Assembly: GCA_963545195.1 (NCBI GenBank)
Contig: CAUUIA010000029.1
Location: 1-8,929, forward strand
DNA length: 8,929 nucleotides
Direction: 5' to 3'
Source of the DNA: CALISC01 sp963545195
GTDB taxonomy: Bacteria; Bacillota_I; Bacilli_A; Acholeplasmatales; Acholeplasmataceae
The translations under genes and the position numbers were made by a program. The notes beneath the pieces are model-generated. The model did no database searches. It saw only the letters and a program-made list of their open reading frames with translations, and was not told the origin of the DNA. This document shows, piece by piece, positions 6,479 to 8,929 of this stretch. The first letter of the stretch is position 1, and each line of letters begins with the position of its first letter.

Positions 6479-7373
6479 AATTCTTCACCTTGGCGATAAA
6501 AATTTCTTTTAAAGAAGCGTAGTCTAGTGAATATCTCTTGATGTCTGCTTTGTCTTTTATGAAATTAAAAATCGGCTGGCTGTAGTTTTCTGATTTTAAA
6601 GTTAGTCTAATTTGGTTTAAAGAAAGTTCTTTAATTTCACAAATTCCATCTAGCCCTGAAAAAGACTGTTTGGCAATTTCAGGAGCCTCAATGTTTAGAT
6701 AAACTTTTGAAAAGTTTTGTTTAATTTCGTTTAAATCGCCTTGTACGACGGTTTTACCTTGATTTAAAATTAAAACTTTTGAGCAAAGCGACTCAACTTG
6801 ATCAATTTGGTGTGAAGAAAATATAACCATTGTACCTGACTTAATTAAGTCATTGATTACTTCCATAAATAATTTAATGTTAAAAACATCTAAACCTGTA
6901 AACGGTTCGTCTAAGATTAAGATTTTGGGTTTATTTAACACTGCTACAATAAACTGCAGGCGCTGTTGCATCCCTTTGGAAAGTTCTTGGATTTTTGAGT
7001 CAAACTTGTCATTAAGCCCAAAAAACTCAAGGTGTTTTTTTAGTTCTGACTCAACTTCTTTTTTTGACATGTCTTTTAGCATACAAAGGTAGTAAACGTA
7101 GTCTTTAACCTTCATATTTTGAATTAAACTACGTTCTTCAAGCATATAGCCAATGTCTTTTGAAAGCGCGTAGCCAGGCTCTTTTTCAAAGATAGAAATT
7201 GAACCGTTTACTGGTTTTATCAGTCCAGTAAGCAAACGAAAAGTAGTGGACTTACCAGATCCGTTGGCACCAAGTAAGCCCATAATTTCGCCTGGTTTTA
7301 AAGTAAAACTAAGGTCAGTTAAAACTAAGTTTTTCTTATCGTAAGAAAAACTAACATTTTTAAACTCAATCAT
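6471..7373 (-). CDS. ABC transporter ATP-binding protein, NatA/YhaQ-like
   Basis: A cytoplasmic ATPase that should power the adjacent permease, 300 aa. Walker A is GANGSGKST (35-43), the signature is LSKGMQQR (131-138), Walker B is ILILDEP (151-157) with the D-loop TGLD (159-162), and the switch histidine is H188 in FSSHQ. The Q-loop reads GYMLEERSL (75-83), with Glu in place of the usual Gln. The same LPEERGL-type variant is known in the NatA/YhaQ branch, so I read it as a subfamily mark rather than a defect. The C-terminal part (about 210-300) fits the DUF4162-type extension of that branch. Its ATG follows the thrS stop with no intervening base, and a weak AAAGG lies 10 nt upstream within thrS. 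The next gene overlaps it by 8 nt. All motor residues are present, so it should be active. Confidence 0.95.
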   Translation of the reverse strand: MIEFKNVSFSYDKKNLVLTDLSFTLKPGEIMGLLGANGSGKSTTFRLLTGLIKPVNGSISIFEKEPGYALSKDIGYMLEERSLIQNMKVKDYVYYLCMLKDMSKKEVESELKKHLEFFGLNDKFDSKIQELSKGMQQRLQFIVAVLNKPKILILDEPFTGLDVFNIKLFMEVINDLIKSGTMVIFSSHQIDQVESLCSKVLILNQGKTVVQGDLNEIKQNFSKVYLNIEAPEIAKQSFSGLDGICEIKELSLNQIRLTLKSENYSQPIFNFIKDKADIKRYSLDYASLKEIFIAKVKNYE

Positions 7374-8929
7374 TTATTTTAAGCCTTTAGTTTTAATTTC
7401 TTTTTTAAGTAGTTTAATAAAGTCACCGGTCTTAATTTCAGTTTGCTTAGTTTCTCCGTATTTACGATAAGTTACTGATTTATTTTGAACTTCGTTGTCA
7501 CCAATTACCAAAGTATAGTTAACTTTTTGAGTTTGAGATTGCCTAATTTTGTAGCCTAGTTTTTCAGAAGAAGCGTCAAGATTAACAATAAAACCTTGTT
7601 TTCTTAGGCGAGCGACAACTTGTTTTGCGTATTTTAAATGAAACTCATTGTTCACAGGAATTACTCTGATTTGATCTGGCGATAGCCAAAGTGGGAAAAC
7701 TCCCTTGGTCTCTTCAAGTAGATAGGCAATGAAACGCTCCATTGTAGAAACTACACCACGGTGAATTACCACTGGTGTTTTTTCTTTGCCGTCTTTGTCA
7801 ACATAAGTTAAGCCAAAACGGTTGGCAAGCAAGAAGTCTAGTTGAACGGTTGAAAGCGTTTCTTCGTGGCCAATAGCTGTTTTGATTTGCACGTCTAGTT
7901 TAGGACCATAGAAAGCAGCCTCACCTTTTGCCTCAAAGTAGGTTAGTTTAAGTGAGTCCATAGTTTCTTTTAGGTATTTTTCGGCCATGTCCCACATTTT
8001 GTCATCTGGAAAGTATTTTTCTTTATCTTCTTTGTCGCGGTATGACAATCTAAACTTAAAGTCTTTGATGTTAAAGTCTTTGTAGCAATCTAAAATTAGT
8101 TTTACAGTTTGACTAAACTCTTGTTTAATTTGTTTTGGAGTTACAAAAATATGAGCATCGTTTAAAGTCATTTCGCGAACTCTTTCCAGACCAGTTAATG
8201 CACCTGACTTTTCGTATCTGTGCATCATTCCAAGTTCAGCAATTCTAAGTGGTAGTTCTTGATATGAACGTAGTTTTTGTGAAAATATTTGCATGTGATG
8301 CGGGCAGTTCATTGGACGCAGCACCATTTTTTCACCGCTTTTAAACTCTAATACTGGAAACATTGAGTCTTTATAGTGAGCAAAGTGACCAGAGGTTTCG
8401 TAAAGCGAAACGTTTGCCAAAATTGGTGTGTAGACGTGTAAGTATCCAAGAGCTAGTTCTTTGTCGGTAATATAGCGTTCAACTGTGCGGCGAATAGTTG
8501 CCCCTTTTGGTTGCATAAAAACTAGACCTGGGCCAACTTCTTTGGAAATAAAGAAAATGTCTTGTTCTTTTCCGACCTTGCGGTGATCGCGGTCCTTTCG
8601 CTCTTGCAGTAGTTTTAAGTAAGCATCTAGGTCACTCTGCGTAAAAAAAGCACAGCCATAAATTCGGGTAAGTGGTTTTTCTTTAGCCGAGCCCTTAAAG
8701 TAAGAACCTGATACTGAAAGTAATTTGAAAAACTGAATTTCCCCTGTTGACTTAACATGTCCACCACGACAAAGGTCTGAAAAATCACCTTCTGTGTAGA
8801 CAGTTAAGCCTTCACTTGCATGTTTTTCAATTAAATCTAGTTTATATGGATTTTCTTTAAAAATTTCTTTGGCTTCATCAAGTGTCACTTCTTTTCTTAA
8901 AACTGGAAAGTTAGACTTGCTAAGTTCAT
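7374..8929 (-). CDS. thrS: Threonyl-tRNA synthetase, 5' end cut by window edge
   Basis: Class II synthetase that charges tRNA-Thr in the cytoplasm. The frame is open to the right edge, giving 517 visible residues. The GTG at 8888 lies inside the editing domain and is not the real start; 13 further in-frame codons (ELSKSNFPVLRKE) precede it. About 125-130 N-terminal residues (TGS domain and part of the SAD editing domain) are missing compared with other ThrRS. DLCRGGHV keeps the editing Cys and His. Motif 2 is MRPMNCPHHM. The three zinc ligands are all present: Cys (8304-8306), His of DAHIF (8151-8153) and His of VIHRGVV (7761-7763), at spacings that match E. coli C334/H385/H511. Motif 3 is HRGVVSTMERF, and the anticodon-binding domain starts near IRVIPV. 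The TAA abuts the ATG of the ABC ATPase, so synthetase and exporter are probably cotranscribed. Confidence 0.98.
   Translation of the reverse strand, partial: ELSKSNFPVLRKEVTLDEAKEIFKENPYKLDLIEKHASEGLTVYTEGDFSDLCRGGHVKSTGEIQFFKLLSVSGSYFKGSAKEKPLTRIYGCAFFTQSDLDAYLKLLQERKDRDHRKVGKEQDIFFISKEVGPGLVFMQPKGATIRRTVERYITDKELALGYLHVYTPILANVSLYETSGHFAHYKDSMFPVLEFKSGEKMVLRPMNCPHHMQIFSQKLRSYQELPLRIAELGMMHRYEKSGALTGLERVREMTLNDAHIFVTPKQIKQEFSQTVKLILDCYKDFNIKDFKFRLSYRDKEDKEKYFPDDKMWDMAEKYLKETMDSLKLTYFEAKGEAAFYGPKLDVQIKTAIGHEETLSTVQLDFLLANRFGLTYVDKDGKEKTPVVIHRGVVSTMERFIAYLLEETKGVFPLWLSPDQIRVIPVNNEFHLKYAKQVVARLRKQGFIVNLDASSEKLGYKIRQSQTQKVNYTLVIGDNEVQNKSVTYRKYGETKQTEIKTGDFIKLLKKEIKTKGLK

Noticed and set aside
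6297..6512. Plus-strand open frame with a basic, hydrophobic product
   Set aside because: Antisense to the permease start and the end of the ATPase gene; the apparent hydrophobicity mirrors the membrane segment on the other strand.
6853..7092. Plus-strand open frame of 79 codons
   Set aside because: Antisense to the conserved ATPase core, with no start signal and no recognisable product.
8886..8888. GTG as the start of thrS
   Set aside because: The frame continues upstream without a stop to the window edge, with plausible ThrRS sequence (NFPVLRKE), and a start here would remove the TGS domain and much of the editing domain.

Overview
This is an AT-rich, gene-dense stretch of bacterial chromosome that looks like a low-GC, reduced-genome relative of Bacilli/Mollicutes. 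The evidence is the AT-rich codon use and the ArgRS (SVGH first signature, KMSTREG) and ThrRS (HRGVVSTMERF) motif variants, which I know from Gram-positive enzymes. Genes also abut or overlap, and a lysine-rich lipoprotein is present. All eight Trp codons seen in the genes are TGG, all seven visible stops are TAA or TAG, and no gene is broken by TGA. The Mycoplasma-type code (TGA = Trp) is therefore not supported, and a standard-code lineage of this type fits better. I cannot name the species.

Layout, right to left (the direction of transcription for all but one gene). The minus strand carries the 3' part of thrS, cut by the right window edge. Directly after it come an ABC ATPase, an ABC-2 permease of the NatAB/YhaQP type and a two-TM protein with possible DUF3137 similarity. 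thrS stop and ATPase start abut, and the next two junctions overlap by 8 and 17 nt, so these four are probably one transcript with coupled translation. A large predicted lipoprotein (2757-4352) follows, with its own candidate promoter overlapping the stop of the upstream gene.

The only plus-strand gene (2532-2726) encodes a minimal 64-aa XRE-family regulator. It converges on the lipoprotein gene across a perfect 16-bp hairpin that should terminate both transcripts and contains both stop codons. It diverges from a second minus-strand unit: a single-pass membrane protein with a possible cysteine-less thioredoxin fold (1528-2241), followed 6 nt later by argS, which runs off the left edge. The 290-bp divergent region between 2242 and 2531 holds candidate promoters for both directions, a 12-bp palindrome and a larger interrupted inverted repeat.

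Functionally, two housekeeping aminoacyl-tRNA synthetase genes bracket a block of envelope genes: an ATP-driven exporter, an unrecognised membrane partner, a surface lipoprotein, an anchored extracytoplasmic protein and a small regulator. The best candidate for an undescribed system is the exporter with its membrane partner and lipoprotein. A second lead is the small regulator facing the palindrome in front of the thioredoxin-like/argS unit. Both are inferences from gene order and sequence, not demonstrated.
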